From contig MNCI01001077.1 in the NCBI GenBank assembly GCA_015680685.1, forward strand, positions 355,525 to 419,524: 64,000 nucleotides of DNA, given 5' to 3'. The notes below the pieces were generated by a model. The model was not told where the DNA came from and ran no database searches. It saw only the letters and a list, made by a program, of their open reading frames with translations. Position 1 is the stretch's first letter. Each line of letters starts with the position of its first letter. The translations under genes and the position numbers were made by a program. This DNA comes from Gnetum montanum. Lineage: Eukaryota > Streptophyta > Gnetopsida > Gnetales > Gnetaceae. Of this stretch, positions 33,389 to 45,083 are shown piece after piece.

Positions 33389-33721
33389 TGCAAGGTCTGT
33401 CCATGAAAATAGCGATAAAAGTAATATGACATATTTCCCTAGCAGAACATGCAACCATAACAGGTAAGACAATGGAACCCCACTTGTGCTATGAAAGGGT
33501 ACAACATTATCCATGATCACCCAAACCCTTATAATGGTGCAAGATCTGTCTCTGACAATGGCGATAAGGGTAATATTACAAACTCCCATAGCGTAACTAG
33601 CATAGGTAGGTATCAACACCTAGTGCAGTGCACATTTTCAAAACAAATACAAATTATAGCAAAATGATAGAGAAAATGACCTAACGCATATATCACACAA
33701 GGAAGGTGAAGAACTACTTAC
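33389..33721 (-). other. Intron 1 of outer antisense gene, right part
   Basis: It contains an imperfect duplication (CAAGGTCTGTC... near 33390 and CAAGATCTGTC... near 33540), present in copy 2 as well (49055 and 49240). No coding potential. Confidence 0.5.
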
Positions 33722-33840
33722 TAGGTGAGTGGAGTAGCCTCCCAAGTTTCGACTCGCACCTTTGAAATTTGCCCCAGAATTTCCTGTACTTCATCAATCC
33801 TAGCCAACTTGGTGTGTTTGCATTCAGTCTTTGGTGCCAT
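33722..33840 (-). pseudogene. Antisense gene exon 1, outer copy 1
   Basis: ATG at 33840 opens MAPKTECKHTKLARIDEVQE. The exon ends at a strong donor, CCTA-GTAAGTAG. It is 119 bases, equal in length to copy 2 (63854-63972) and leaving the same splice phase (2) as the 131-base exon 1 of the nested elements. The nested elements have an unrelated-looking basic start (MARGKE / MGKGKE), so exon 1 differs between families. Here it reads open to the donor. The rest of the gene is at 6438-10163, separated by the nested element inserted in intron 1. Confidence 0.6.
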
Positions 33841-34540
33841 TGGTATGTCGAAATAACCTTTACGAAATCGTTAACTTACACTTTCCTTCTACTTTAGCCT
33901 AAATCAACAACACTACGCTTGTAGTTGACCTTGAGGACGAGCCATATACTTATAAGTGTGATGGTGAAAACTTGCTATTTTTATTGCCAATCAGTGCAGA
34001 ACCTTCTCAAAGTATAGTAATGTCAGTTTGACATGAAGCGTAAATATCACCTCATTAATCACATAGATATCACATTAATTATAGTCCAAAAAGATCCTAA
34101 ACTAACGCATAGCTTATCATCTCGTAATCTGATCACATTAATTATGGTCTGCAACGATCCTAAATTAGCTATTTTTCCATTCTAGACATACCACATTATA
34201 CTTTTAGCTGTATTTTATGAGGACTTTAAGCTAGCACCTAGGAAACCTTTCTTGCTCTTTTCTTACAAACTTTGTATATTGTAACGGTCTACTAAGATGT
34301 TAAACTGGTAGCCTTTTAACATATACCTCTAAAGCCTTATATCATTTCATCATGCTGACAAAAACAACTTAACTACTTTCTTTCTTGGCAATTTTGAAAG
34401 TCAATTTGCAATTGGACAAAGCTTTTCTTGCAGCCCTAGCCCTAACAAGCCTATACAGGGAAACCTTTAAACAACCTAATCTTGCAATGATAGGAACCAA
34501 CTCCTCCTCCTGTGACATAACCATAGCAACCTCAGAACCA
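33841..34540 (-). promoter_or_regulatory. Antisense promoter region with TATA box and degenerate stem-loop repeats
   Basis: Minus-strand CTTATAAGTATATGG at about 33941-33955, about 110 bases before exon 1, is the best TATA candidate. Two units at 34083-34168 (AGTTTAGGATC-GTTGCA-GACC in reverse complement) are diverged stem-loop repeats. The rest up to the RT-coding region shows nothing definite. Confidence 0.45.
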
Positions 34541-37500
34541 TCCCTAGACTAGCCAAAAGATTTGGTCCAAACCCTAGACCTAGAGGTTGGTGATGTGACT
34601 GAGGATCCCCTCACTGAGGTCTTTGTGGTTACACATAAAGGATACAGCAAAACTTTGAAGTTCAGTTCTCTCCTTGACCAAAAAATATAGAATGACATGT
34701 CTCAAGTTCTCCAAGATAACGTTGTGGTGTTCGCATGGTCATACGAAGACATGCTGGGTTTAGACCCATGACTAATACAACACAACATTGTGTTAGACCT
34801 GCATATCAAAGTGGCTAAATAGAGAGCATGGAAGATTAACCCTGAAATTGCATTGGTAGTGTGTGATAAAATCACTAAGCTATATCGAGCTGGTTTTATC
34901 TGTGTGGTTGATTACTCAGGTTAGGTGTCAAACATCATTTTTGTTTCTAAGAAAATGGGAGGAATATGCATCTATATAGACTTCTACGATCTGAACAAGG
35001 TAACAGTTAAATACAATTTCCCATTACCAAGTATTGACCAACTTATCGATACAACAGTTGGACATGCATTACTATCCTTTACGGATGGGTTTTCAAGATA
35101 CAATCAAATCCGTATCAACCAAGAACATCAACTAACTACAACTTTCATGACCCCCTGGGGAACTTTCTGTTATAGCATGATGTCTTTTAGGCTAAAAAAT
35201 GCTGGAGCAACTTATCAGCATGCGATGACGTACATCTTTAATGATTATCTCTTAGAAAGATTGAACGACTATGTAGATGACATAGCTTTTAAATTTAGGA
35301 AGTCAGTAGATCACCCAGAGGATTTATAGTTAATCCTTAAACGATGTCTCAGGCATGACCTATGACTCAACCTAAGAAGATGTGTGTTTAGAGTTAAAAT
35401 TGGATGCATGTTGGGGTTTTTATTATTGGAGGTTAGCATATAAGTTGACCCTGACAAGGTTAGGGCCATTGTTAACTTGTCACTGCCTACAAACCTCAAA
35501 TAATTGCATGGGTTTCAAGGTAGGTTATTATTTATCAGAAGGTTCATCTCAAAGTTGATAGAAAATTTACATCCCATGTAGCATCTACTCTAGTAGGGGA
35601 TTAACTTTAAATGGACCGAGGATTGTCAGCATGCTTTTGATGACGTAAATAAAGAGTCGTTACATTTGCCAATGATTTTCCTGCCACAAAGGGATCAACC
35701 CTTCTACATCTACCTGGAAAGTTTAGATATTTCCATAGCTATGTTTTTGTGTCAAAAGAGGGATGATGGATCAGAAATCCCCATCTATTATCTACGTCAT
35801 GCTCTATTTTCATACAAAATGAGGTACAATGAAGTGGAGCGTAACTACTTGGCATTGGTTTTCACACTTAAGAAATGTAGATACTATCTTTCCTGTAGCT
35901 AAGTTAACATAATTTGCAAGAATAATATTCTATGGGTAATCACATATAATTTATATGAGAGTATTAAATAGCCTGATGGAAAGCCATCGCAGTAGAATTT
36001 TACTTACACTACGTTGGCCAATCTTCTACGGAAGGCCAAGCGATAGCCGACCAACTTATTGCATCACGTATTAACGATCAGGCGATGATAAAGCCTAAAT
36101 TTATAGATGAACATGTACATATTTTAAGCCCTATATCAATAGGCCTCAAAGCAACATTACACTTTGATGGAGCTTTGACTACCAGAGGCGGTAATGCCAC
36201 CGCTATCATCATGCTTCTCCCTAAGGATGTTCGCCCATTGGCTTACTACCTAGAATTTCCCTGTACAAATAATGTGGCAGAATATGAAGGGCTTCTCAGG
36301 GTACTATTAGCAACTAGAGAACTAAATGTTCAGCACCTGGCAATCCAGGGTGATTTAATGCTCGTTGTCAATCAGATCACAGAAGTCTACACCTAAAAAG
36401 TTGTGCATCTGCAGCCCTCTTGCGATATGGCTAATGACCTTTTGAAATAATTTACAATGACTGATGTCTGACACATGCCACATAGCAAGAACACTATAGC
36501 TGATGCACTAGCTATGTTAGCTTTAAATGTGCCACCACATTTGTTCGCCACCTTACTTACTTTAATGATCGAATGTATAGATCTTATCAGCTAACCAGTG
36601 CAAATCTCTTCTTTAAGTGTGGAGGGAACACCAAAATGGTATGACAACATTAAAACCTACCTTCTACGTGGAGAACCATCACACAAGTTGACATATGCAT
36701 AGAAGGATGCAATCTACAAGTGTGCTAGACAATATGTCATCATTAGAGACAACACTCTATGTAGGTGCTCCTTTGATGGGATATTGTTAACCTACGTTAA
36801 TAAAAACTAAGCACAAAGGATAGTTAGTGAAGTCCATGAGGGACTATGTGGAGGACACATAGCCCTGGGAGCCATGGCCACTAAAATCAGATGCTTAGGG
36901 TATTACAGGCCATACATGGAATGAGATTGCCTTACCAAAGTTAATACATGTGTCACATTCTAGTGTAACGAAAATCTAATACAAGTGTCACCAACTAAGT
37001 TGCATACCACATAGATCACTTGGCCATTCCAACGATGGGGGTTAGATATCATAGGTCCCATCACACCGAAGTCTTCCACAGGACATAGTTTTATTATCAC
37101 CACCACTGAGTACTTCATGAAATGGTTCCATGCTATTCCCCTACGAAAGACTACATCTCAACATATTTTCCATTTTATCTTGGATAACATAGTAACAAGG
37201 TTTGTGCTTACCATGACTATTGTGACCAAAAATGGCCAACAATTTAGTAGTACCAAAACCAAATCTTTCTGCAATAAACTTGGTATTAAGCAATCTTTTT
37301 CCTCACCATATTACCTACAAGAAAATGATCAAGTGGAAGTAATAAACAAGGTGGTTATCAATTTACTAAAAAGGATGCTCAGCAGAAACAAGAAACAATG
37401 GCATGAGCAAATCCTCTATGTGCTATGGGCCTATTGTATGACATGCAGAATAGCTACGGGTAGGACACCATGTAGCCTGGTCTATGGATCTGAAGCAGTG

Positions 37501-37878
37501 TTTTCCCTTGAACTAAAGGTTGCCTCACTATGGATGGTCCTCTCCATGGTTACAAATGAGACTCAATACAATGAGTCCAGGATCATGGATCTAGACTCAG
37601 TGGAGGAGAACTACATATAGACACTTAACAACATCAAAAAATATCAGGATAGGAAAAGGCAGAAGCATCATCGCAACCTGTATCAGCAACTGATCAAGAA
37701 AGGAGACTTGGTCCTTAAATCCATTCGTGAAGCATTGAACAAATTATTTGCATGATGGGAATGCTGCTTCCTAGTTTTCAACGCATATGACAACGAAGCA
37801 TTCAAGCTAGCAGACATCAATGACAATGAGCTTGCAAACCCAATGAGTCATATGTACCTAAAGCAGTACCACATTTAG
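34541..37878 (+). pseudogene. pol: pol: RT, RNase H, second RNase H, integrase, outer copy 1
   Basis: An upstream block (VVVFAWSYEDMLGLDP) is followed by RT: VSNIIFVSKKMGGICIYIDF, then HALLSFTDGFSRYNQIRI and the catalytic YVDD near 35270. The Ty3-type RNase H reads FYIYLESLDISIAM...YNEVERNYLALVF (35666-35902). A frameshift later, a second RNase H-like domain has LHFDGA, NNVAEYEGLLR and QGDLMLVVNQI (36085-36396), the double RNase H typical of Tat elements. Integrase (36740-37878) keeps WGLDIIG and QVEVINK, but the central DNG motif is KNG. Many stops and frameshifts; inactive. The product would reverse transcribe and integrate the element. Confidence 0.8.
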
Positions 37879-37910
37879 ACGTTAGCTTAGCTAGAATACA
37901 AGGTAATACA

Positions 37911-39163
37911 TGAAACACCATGAAATTTTGACACCTTGATGATTCAGCAAAGTCTCAAGGCTTAGACAAATATTTTCAACAAGTGGCACATCTCAGCAAG
38001 TTTTCATTTTTCTTTCGACTAAGGACCTACTACGCTACTCTACGTAGCTCAACGTAGTAGACTCCAGGAGAAAAAAATAGCACAAGGGATGCACAACAAC
38101 AACACTTTAATTTCACAAGCTAGCCATGTTCAAAAATCATAACTTTTTCCATACTACGTTGTGTTACGCTATGCAGCGTAATGCAACGTAATGCAAGCAA
38201 CACGATTGACTTAGCCACAGCAACAAAGATAACGAAATTTAGGTAGTAGCATTCATTACGCCACAATACACTATCTAGCGTATCACAACATAGTCATGGG
38301 ACAATTTATTTAGTGGAAGAGACAAGGTCAAATGACTGGTCTTCTTAAAGGATGGTTACGCTATACTATGCTTCAAAGAGTAACACAGTGTACCGCCACA
38401 AGATTCAATTATGGCACATCAAGTCAATGGCATTTTGTGGGTCTAAGACACATATCATCTAAATTGCATTTTTCTCCTAACCCTAATCTTATAAATACCC
38501 TAGCAGAAAACACTCAAAGGGTTGGCAATTTTTTGACAGTGTTGGCAAAAAATTGGTGAGATGATGAGAAAGATTTGGTAATAGAAGAGCATCAACGGTG
38601 ACAGAGAGAACCTTTTGATCAGAGATTCCAAGTTAGCAGACACTTTTCTTCGAGCTTGACTCCCTTATAGCTAGATTGGCTAGAACAAGGTACATTGGCC
38701 TTTGCTTTTTTAATCTCTAATTAGCTTCTTGTTGGTAGCAGACACTTCATCCAAATCGAAGTCTCTTGTAAATCCCATTGTATTCACCATATTTATCTAT
38801 AAGGTAGATCCCAGATCTCAGGATCATGCATGTTCCAAATTCAATTCATTGCACCCTATTTACATTGAATTCTACAATAATTTCATATAATTTACATCAC
38901 CTTCATTGCCTTTGAGATCTAATCTTGGAGCAGATCTTGTTTTCTCATAAATCGATAATATACTTGCATATCAAATCGTCACCTCGTTATATGATCATTA
39001 AAAAATTTACTAGACTAAGTAAGTCCCTGTCTGATCAACAAGACCATTTAGGAAACCTTATATTAATTTTCTCTAGCATGACCCTTGTGTGGATCCAAGG
39101 TTAAAACTGTGTACATGAAAATCTCCTCAGTGTTTCCAGCAACTGACATTTTCTCTCGTTACA
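37911..39163 (+). repeat. Shared LTR: 3' LTR of outer copy 1 and 5' LTR of copy 2
   Basis: It begins TGAAACACC right after the pol end and ends GTTACA right before a primer site. Having a pol 3' end on one side and a primer site plus gag on the other makes it the middle LTR of an LTR-internal-LTR-internal tandem. It aligns with 1338-2626, clearly diverged. Confidence 0.8.
38490..38497 (+). promoter_or_regulatory. TATA box of shared outer LTR
   Basis: TATAAATA conserved with 1901-1908. Confidence 0.6.
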
Positions 39164-39169
39164 ATTTTT

Positions 39170-39188
39170 TGGCGCTAGAAGGATGGCT
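39170..39188 (+). promoter_or_regulatory. Primer binding site, outer copy 2
   Basis: TGGCGCTAGAAGGATGGCT, six bases after the LTR end. The first 14 bases equal the nested elements' primer site on the other strand. Confidence 0.7.
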
Positions 39189-39420
39189 TGAACCTTCGAT
39201 CTACGTTTCATGGGTAGTATTGTAAGCTATCTATACCCATTATTGACTAACGTAAATGTGATACCTCAATGGTTTTTTACGTGATTTTGTGATATAGATC
39301 GGTTTCCCTGATGATTCCTCTGGATTCCATCAGGATAGAAAGCCCACTTTTGCCTTTATCTAGTTTTCACCTTTTTGATCTCTATCCTTGTTATCATTAC
39401 CCTCTAGCTGCGTAGAAAAT
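39189..39420 (+). other. Leader of outer copy 2
   Basis: Non-coding sequence between primer site and gag ATG, with the family GATATAGATCGGTTTCC block. It is homologous to 740-1130 in reverse. Confidence 0.5.
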
Positions 39421-41926
39421 GGCTACATCAACCACCACTATTGACACTACTAGCTTCGAACATCCCTAGACACTACAAGTTACACCCACTGTTGTCAAAA
39501 CACCAATAAGTCCAGTGCGGCCATGCTGGTCCCTCAGGATTCAAAATAAAGAGCTTGAGGGACACGCTCAGTGCAAGGAAAACTAAAACTTCATATGTGC
39601 CAAGCTGATGGTGAATCTTCCTATGTATCCCCAAGAACTCAAATAGAAACATGAATACGAGTTTATATACTACAATGAGAAGGAGTTCATTCCTTCACCT
39701 AATGCCTCCATACCCCTGACGGACCAGCAATAGAGGCTTTTGGACCAACTGTTAATGGCCAAGACATCAACAAAATAATGAGATGAGATGTTTTGTGATG
39801 AAGCATCCCACAATGGGTAGGAGGACTTAGATTCCCACTCTGAGGGAGGTAGTCATGCTAGCTTGTCATGGCTCCTCCCTCCATAGCGTCCCATGTAAAC
39901 CCGCTATTTATGGTCACAATGTCGTTATCATTGACTACCATTGACGATGTGGTGCATGCATCCTATCAGCATTTATTCTCTCCAACTACCCTCCCAAGTG
40001 GTATTCCTTCATAGAACATTCCTCCATAGTCACAGTTAGCTAATCCATATCATTGCATACTTGTGCCTACGTCACCGTATGTGCACACAGTGCCTACTTT
40101 GCAATTACGCATAGCTCCTACATTCATCCTAGCTTACACGACAGGACCTTCCACTACTGCATGGTGGGCTCCAAATACATCACCCCCTATTGTGCATCCT
40201 ACGTAGATGTCCCATCTCACTCATAATCAACACCAAGTCTCAAAACTAGTAAATTCGAATGCAAGGTCATTGTCTATGCCCCAGTCTAAGTAAACAATGT
40301 ACCCTATGGCAAAATCGACCATAGTTGCCCCTCCTGCACCATCGATAGGTTGGTGGATGACATAGGAGGTATCACTTAAATGGAAAGTTCTAACTACATT
40401 GCTCATAGGCCATGCTACTGCCCCTATCCCACCACCCATCTTGGCTCCCCCTGCTATTCCACAACCAACCTCTTTGTTCTCAGGCCTGGATGAAGCCTTC
40501 CAGCTTATCCAAACCCTTACCGAGGAGGTTAAACATCTCAAGGCTATCCGTTCTGACATAATACAGGTCATGGATTTCTAGCATGAAGATCCTATCAGTC
40601 CAATAGTACCCATTTTATCGTTACCTCTTGGGATGCCACTTCCCCATTTTACAAAATATAATGGGGAAGGTGATCCCAATGTCCATCTACTTACCTATAG
40701 GTTAGAGTCATTATTGCTGTAACAATGGCCACATACCATCATCCATGTATTTTCTATGTCCCTAACGGGTAAAGATTTTGATTGGTATCGTGCACTTCCA
40801 CTCTCTTCCATCTCAACCTTGGAAGAGCTGCTAACTCAGTTCATGACCCATTTCAAATACAACCTAAAACAAGAAGTCATACTGGACCAGTTAATGGGAG
40901 TTAAGCAAGATCTAGTTGACCTAGTCCAAAATTTTATATAGTGGTGGAGTGCCACCTTGAATGAAATCCATGAACCCATTGTGGAGGCCCATTTTTTGGC
41001 AATCTTCAATGGGGCAGTTAATGACTTTATTAAGTGTAAACTATATTATCTTGCTCCCTGCTCCCTCATCCAAGCCTTCTCTTAGACTAAAAGGATTAAA
41101 TATGCAGTAGAGGCTAGCAAAGACCTAGCATATGTGGTCTATAAAAATTCCCACAACAAGAGCAAGGACAAGGGCAAAGCTGCAACAACAATAGTAGTAG
41201 CCATGGCCAAAGGGGCCAAAGAAAAAACTAACAAAAAAGTACCTATGGTGCCTGTTGAGGCCACAACTAGGTCAAACATTGCTAATTAAGAAATAGCACC
41301 CGCCCTTGAGGCTTCCCCACAACCGAAGCCTAATTTTGAGCATAAAGGTCACTAAAAATATAGGGCTCTACCTGTAAAGCCTTTAGAACTTCTGAAGAAA
41401 CTACTAGGAATTGGCCACATCCAACACAAAATAGTGTCACGAGGATGCTCTAAAGCATCACAGAAGGCAATGTGAGCTACTCAAGAACCCCTCATTGGCC
41501 CTGCCTAACGAGCTTCTAGTCCCTAAGAACTTTAAGTTGGATCATTTTTGTGACTACCACCAACTGTGTGGTCATGACACAGATTACTGCTAGGTGTTTA
41601 AAGATGACATTCAACACATGATCAACCAAGGTAAGTTGATCCTAGATAGTAGTAGTGTAGTTTATCTAGAAAACCAGTTCATGCATGTGTACCAAAACCC
41701 ACTAAATGCAAATAACGTAGGGTACAGTATCAATGTAGTGAGCATGGAAAGTGATGGCTAGGAATAGCCAAAGAAATCCTTTGTGTTGCATGTGCCTCCT
41801 CGCCCAACTTAGAAGACAAGCCCGTCAACATCGATGGGTGCGACTCAGCGACAACCTTTTGTCCTCCGAGTCCTATCTCATACTTTTGTTTCATAGCCAA
41901 CTGTCGGTAAAACCATAGCTCAGCCC

Positions 41927-41931
41927 GCACC
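41927..41931. repeat. Target site duplication GCACC, left
   Basis: Equals 43468-43472. Confidence 0.8.
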
Positions 41932-42504
41932 TATACCGTCCTAAATCGTCGATCTCTGGCTAGAATGAAATAGAAACCTAGAGATCTCTAGACACACACA
42001 GAAGACCCTACCTTCTCTTGAGGGTGAGTTCGAATTAACGAAGGCAGAGTACCTTGAGTGGTCCACACGTGGATCAGGCAAGGATTTCTCCGAATGTACA
42101 CCGATGTACTGTATGCTGGGTTATATGTAAATGGCGTAACAAATGTAAAATGAAGCGTAAATGTACAGGAGCGTAAGTAGTAAACGTACAACAATGAATG
42201 AAAAAATGTAATAGATTTTAGCAAAGAAATGTAGCAATATTATTGCGAAATGAAAGTTACAATGCACCGGTCTAACGCAGTTGTGAATTTAACATAAGGA
42301 AGACGAATAGCCCTAGTGGATGCAAGGATGATTGTGTGCTAGGTTCAACTGCAGGCACAGCATAAAGGTTGTATGCTCAACATGCAGAGTTGAGGTCTAG
42401 CATACAGGGTTTTAGCTCTAGTTTCTTAGCGTCTCTGTTTCTTTGTTTTTCTCTGGTTTTTACTCAAACATTGCCAACCCCCTGGTCTAGTGAAAAATTG
42501 GGGT

Positions 42505-42511
42505 TTTTATA
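42505..42511 (-). promoter_or_regulatory. TATA-like box in solo LTR
   Basis: Minus-strand TATAAAA in TTGTATAAAAACCCC, aligned with the TATA boxes of the nested LTRs. Confidence 0.45.
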
Positions 42512-43125
42512 CAAGTTTAGACGTGGAACTCGGGTTTTGAGAGGGGAGGATTGGCTGTGGAGTGCTGGACTCTAGGGTCGGGTGACATGTGGTGCATTGA
42601 CCAAGTGCGAAAGAATGAAATTTTACAAGTATACAGCGTGCTGCATGCCAGCATATACCGCTGTACGCTAGTGTATACATGCTGGACGTATGACCTTGGC
42701 ATATAGATTTGATCAAAGAAAAACAAGTCTTTCAGCCTTCAAATTTGAATTCGGATGGCATGAAGATGCTTCCTATAGATGTTCAGCTTGGTTGACCTTG
42801 ATGTCACACTGGTTGTACACTTTGTACATGTTGGGCATATATGCTAGGCATATACATTGGGAATGTAGGGTGGGCGTATATGCTGGGCATGTAGGATGGG
42901 CATATATGCTGGGCATGTAGGGTGTACATGCTTAGCGTATGAACCCCAAAATGCATGATGTCAACATCTGATGAGTGCTCTATTCATGTGAGTTGATGCT
43001 TTGTACAAAGTCTTGCTCTATAGTGTTTTTTCCATGCCATCTTTGGGGGTTGCATATTGGGCGTATATGCCAGTCATACATGCTGAGTGTACATGTGAGC
43101 CGTGTATGTTGGGCATGTACGCTGT

Positions 43126-43258
43126 GAATGCATACTTGGGCATATACGCTGGGAATGCATACTTGGGCGTATACGCTGGGAATGCATACTTGGGCGTATA
43201 CGTTGGGAATGCATACTTGGGTGTATACGTTGGGCATATACATTAAGAATGCATACTT
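43126..43258. repeat. 27-bp tandem repeat with palindromic core in solo LTR
   Basis: Four to five units of GAATGCATACTTGGGCGTAT plus ACGCTGG. Further looser units containing GGGCATATATGCTGGGC lie at 42830-42925. Confidence 0.75.
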
Positions 43259-43467
43259 AGTGAAGACTAAGTATCTGCAGCTCCAAAGTTGCCATTTTTT
43301 GATAGCAGATGTCGCCGTGGTCATCTGCGGGTCCTAGGGAACTGTTAAGTCTGACTCTGCTTGAAGCTGTCTGTGGGGCCCTCAGGCTTTAGTGATGCTG
43401 GGGAACATCATGACTTAGCTTGATTATTGTTGGAGAAGTACTAAGCTCAAAATTTTGTGGTGTTTCA

Positions 43468-43472
43468 GCACC
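43468..43472. repeat. Target site duplication GCACC, right
   Basis: Equals 41927-41931. Confidence 0.8.
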
Positions 43473-43739
43473 CACACCTAGGGAACCCTTTGTCATCAGG
43501 GTGCCAAAGTCGTTAGTTGCTCCTGCTATGCAGGTGCAAATCTCTAAGTCAACACCCCAACCAAAACCTACCAGGAAAAGAGAAGGGCTTATGATAGATA
43601 ACACATCCAAGGATCGCCTTACACTAGGATTTGCTAAGCCTACACCCCTCACCTCAATGCCCTTTGCCCCACCTTCTTCTGAAAAAGGTGAAATTACGCA
43701 AACACGATCATCTTCTCCCTGCCCAAGAAAATGAAATCC

Positions 43740-44640
43740 TCAATCAAAAACAATTCCTCTCGTACAGATCCATGTCCTGGGATGAATGGAAGAGGATAAG
43801 GGTAACAAACAACCAGACTGTGGGCATGATCTCCTCGATCCGTTTACACAAGTTAGGTAGGCTCTTAAACAAAAAAATACAATGCTAAACATCTATGACT
43901 TGTTGATGACATCACAAAAGCATAGTGAAGCCATGGTACACATGTTAACATCCATACCCGTGGACGAGAGCTTGCCAGAAGCTGAAAAAAAAATCTATTC
44001 AATTATGCTTCCTCCCATTGTTGAACAACCATGGTCTTCCCAATTGACATTTCATGATGAGTCCATTAAGGATGACCCAGAAAAGGGTCAAGTAACAACA
44101 GCACCTGTGTTCATCACTATCCAGGTCAGCCAGTATAGGATCCGGAGAGTACACATAGATGATGGGACCGTTGCCAACGTCATTCCATTCCCCATCATGG
44201 AAAAACTAGATTTTCTCGACTAGATCAATCCCATAAAAATGTCATGTTTGAAGTAATTTAACAGGGCATGAGTACAATTTAAGGGAACAATACACATCAA
44301 CTTTGTAGGAGGGGATGAATTCCCCACAAACGTAGTGTTTATCATCATCGAGGAGATGCCCTGCTTCAACTTAATCTTAGGAAGGTCTTGGTTAGCTTAG
44401 TTAAGGGTAATCTCATCACCCATTCAATAAGAGATTCACTTGCCTTATGCAGAAGGGGAAGTGATCATCCATGGTGATAAGATTACCCTTGAAGCGGTTA
44501 ACAACCTGGAAATTGAATAGGGTTCACAGGTTGAAATCCTCAAAGATCAAACCCCTATCCCAACAATTGAACAGGTTGACATAGTGTCCAATGAAAGCTT
44601 GACTTGGGCTAAATTACCCTTCTAGAGAGAAGATGGTAAC
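43740..44640 (+). pseudogene. PR: Protease region, outer copy 2
   Basis: In the same frame as gag: IYDLLMTSQKHSEAMVHML, FITIQVSQYRIRRVHIDDG and the active-site continuation TVANVIPFPIMEKL, open from 43882 to 44223. Then, after stops, comes the hallmark CFNLILGRSWLA near 44380. An acidic linker (NESLTWAKLPF) ends near 44625. It keeps the YRIRRVH block lost in copy 1. Inactive through stops. Confidence 0.7.
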
Positions 44641-44830
44641 GTAGAGGAATGTTGTAATAAGCCTTCTCATCCATACAAATCATTGAACCTAAAAATGGTT
44701 AATATATAGCTACAGAGCTAGCAAATGAACATATTTGTGTGACATGTTATATTAGTCCACATTGTTTACTATTACAGAATTTATGCTCTTTCTGGTTGCA
44801 TTATTCTTGTTATGCTTTTTCATACACACC
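44641..44830. other. Spacer after protease, copy 2
   Basis: AT-rich; no gene seen. Confidence 0.35.
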
Positions 44831-44963
44831 TTGGCCCGAAATGGCCTTAAACTAGTTACGGCCTACTACAACTTAAAATTGGAAATTCTATTTATCCCTG
44901 TACGCATACGATGGCCTAACCCCAAATGGCCTTAAACTATTAGTGGCCCATAGTGGCCTAAAA
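44831..44963 (+). repeat. Stem-loop minisatellite, outer copy 2
   Basis: Three or four decayed units; the clearest is GGCCCGAAATGGCCTTAAAC, giving the GGCC-ATTTCG-GGCC stem-loop in reverse complement. Confidence 0.6.
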
Positions 44964-45083
44964 TGTGATACACTTCCCTTCATAAAATCAAAAATCAAAA
45001 TGTTATTTTACAATCACATTGACCAAAGAACGTTACTTTTTATTCCCTTTCATTACAACAAAATGTTGGCGAATGTCATCATG

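Larger units (their letters stand above)
1338..39163 (+). mobile_element. Outer Ty3/gypsy (Tat-like) LTR retrotransposon, copy 1, interrupted by a nested element
   Basis: The order on the plus strand is 5' LTR (1338-2626), gag, protease, an antisense multi-exon gene on the minus strand, RT, RNase H, second RNase H, integrase and 3' LTR (37911-39163). The nested element 10346-33383 sits in intron 1 of the antisense gene and must be removed to read this copy. The bases beside the outer LTRs (CATAG before 1338, ATTTT after 39163) do not form a target duplication. That fits the second LTR also being the left LTR of copy 2, which continues directly into a primer site and gag. All coding parts have stops and indels, so the copy is dead. 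Confidence 0.8.
41932..43467 (-). repeat. Solo LTR in gag of outer copy 2
   Basis: Plus-strand ends are TATACCGTCC (TG decayed to TA) and GGTGTTTCA. It is flanked by exact GCACC duplications and interrupts gag at a site intact in copy 1 (near 4670). It is related to the nested LTRs but longer (about 1.54 kb). It is left by recombination between the two LTRs of a full element. Confidence 0.85.
39421..43734 (+). pseudogene. gag: gag polyprotein, outer copy 2 (split by a solo LTR)
   Basis: ATG at 39421 gives MATSTTTIDTTSFEHP, then SLRIQNKELEG, NFICAKLMVNLP and FIPSPNASIPL. The gag core (40570-41090) has LPHFTKYNGEGDPNVHL, LEELLTQFMTHFKYNLK and HFLAIFNGAVNDFIKCK. The zinc-knuckle-like FCDYHQLCGHDTDYC lies near 41550. 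The tail is cut at 41931 by a solo LTR and resumes at 43473 with EPFVIRVPKS, in the position where copy 1 has PFFIRVPKP. Many stops are present. This is the most complete outer gag N-terminus and shows what copy 1 has lost. Confidence 0.75.

Noticed and set aside
33384-33720. A second gene between the right LTR of nested element 1 and pol
   Set aside because: Comparison with copy 2 shows this is intron 1 of the antisense gene with an internal duplication.
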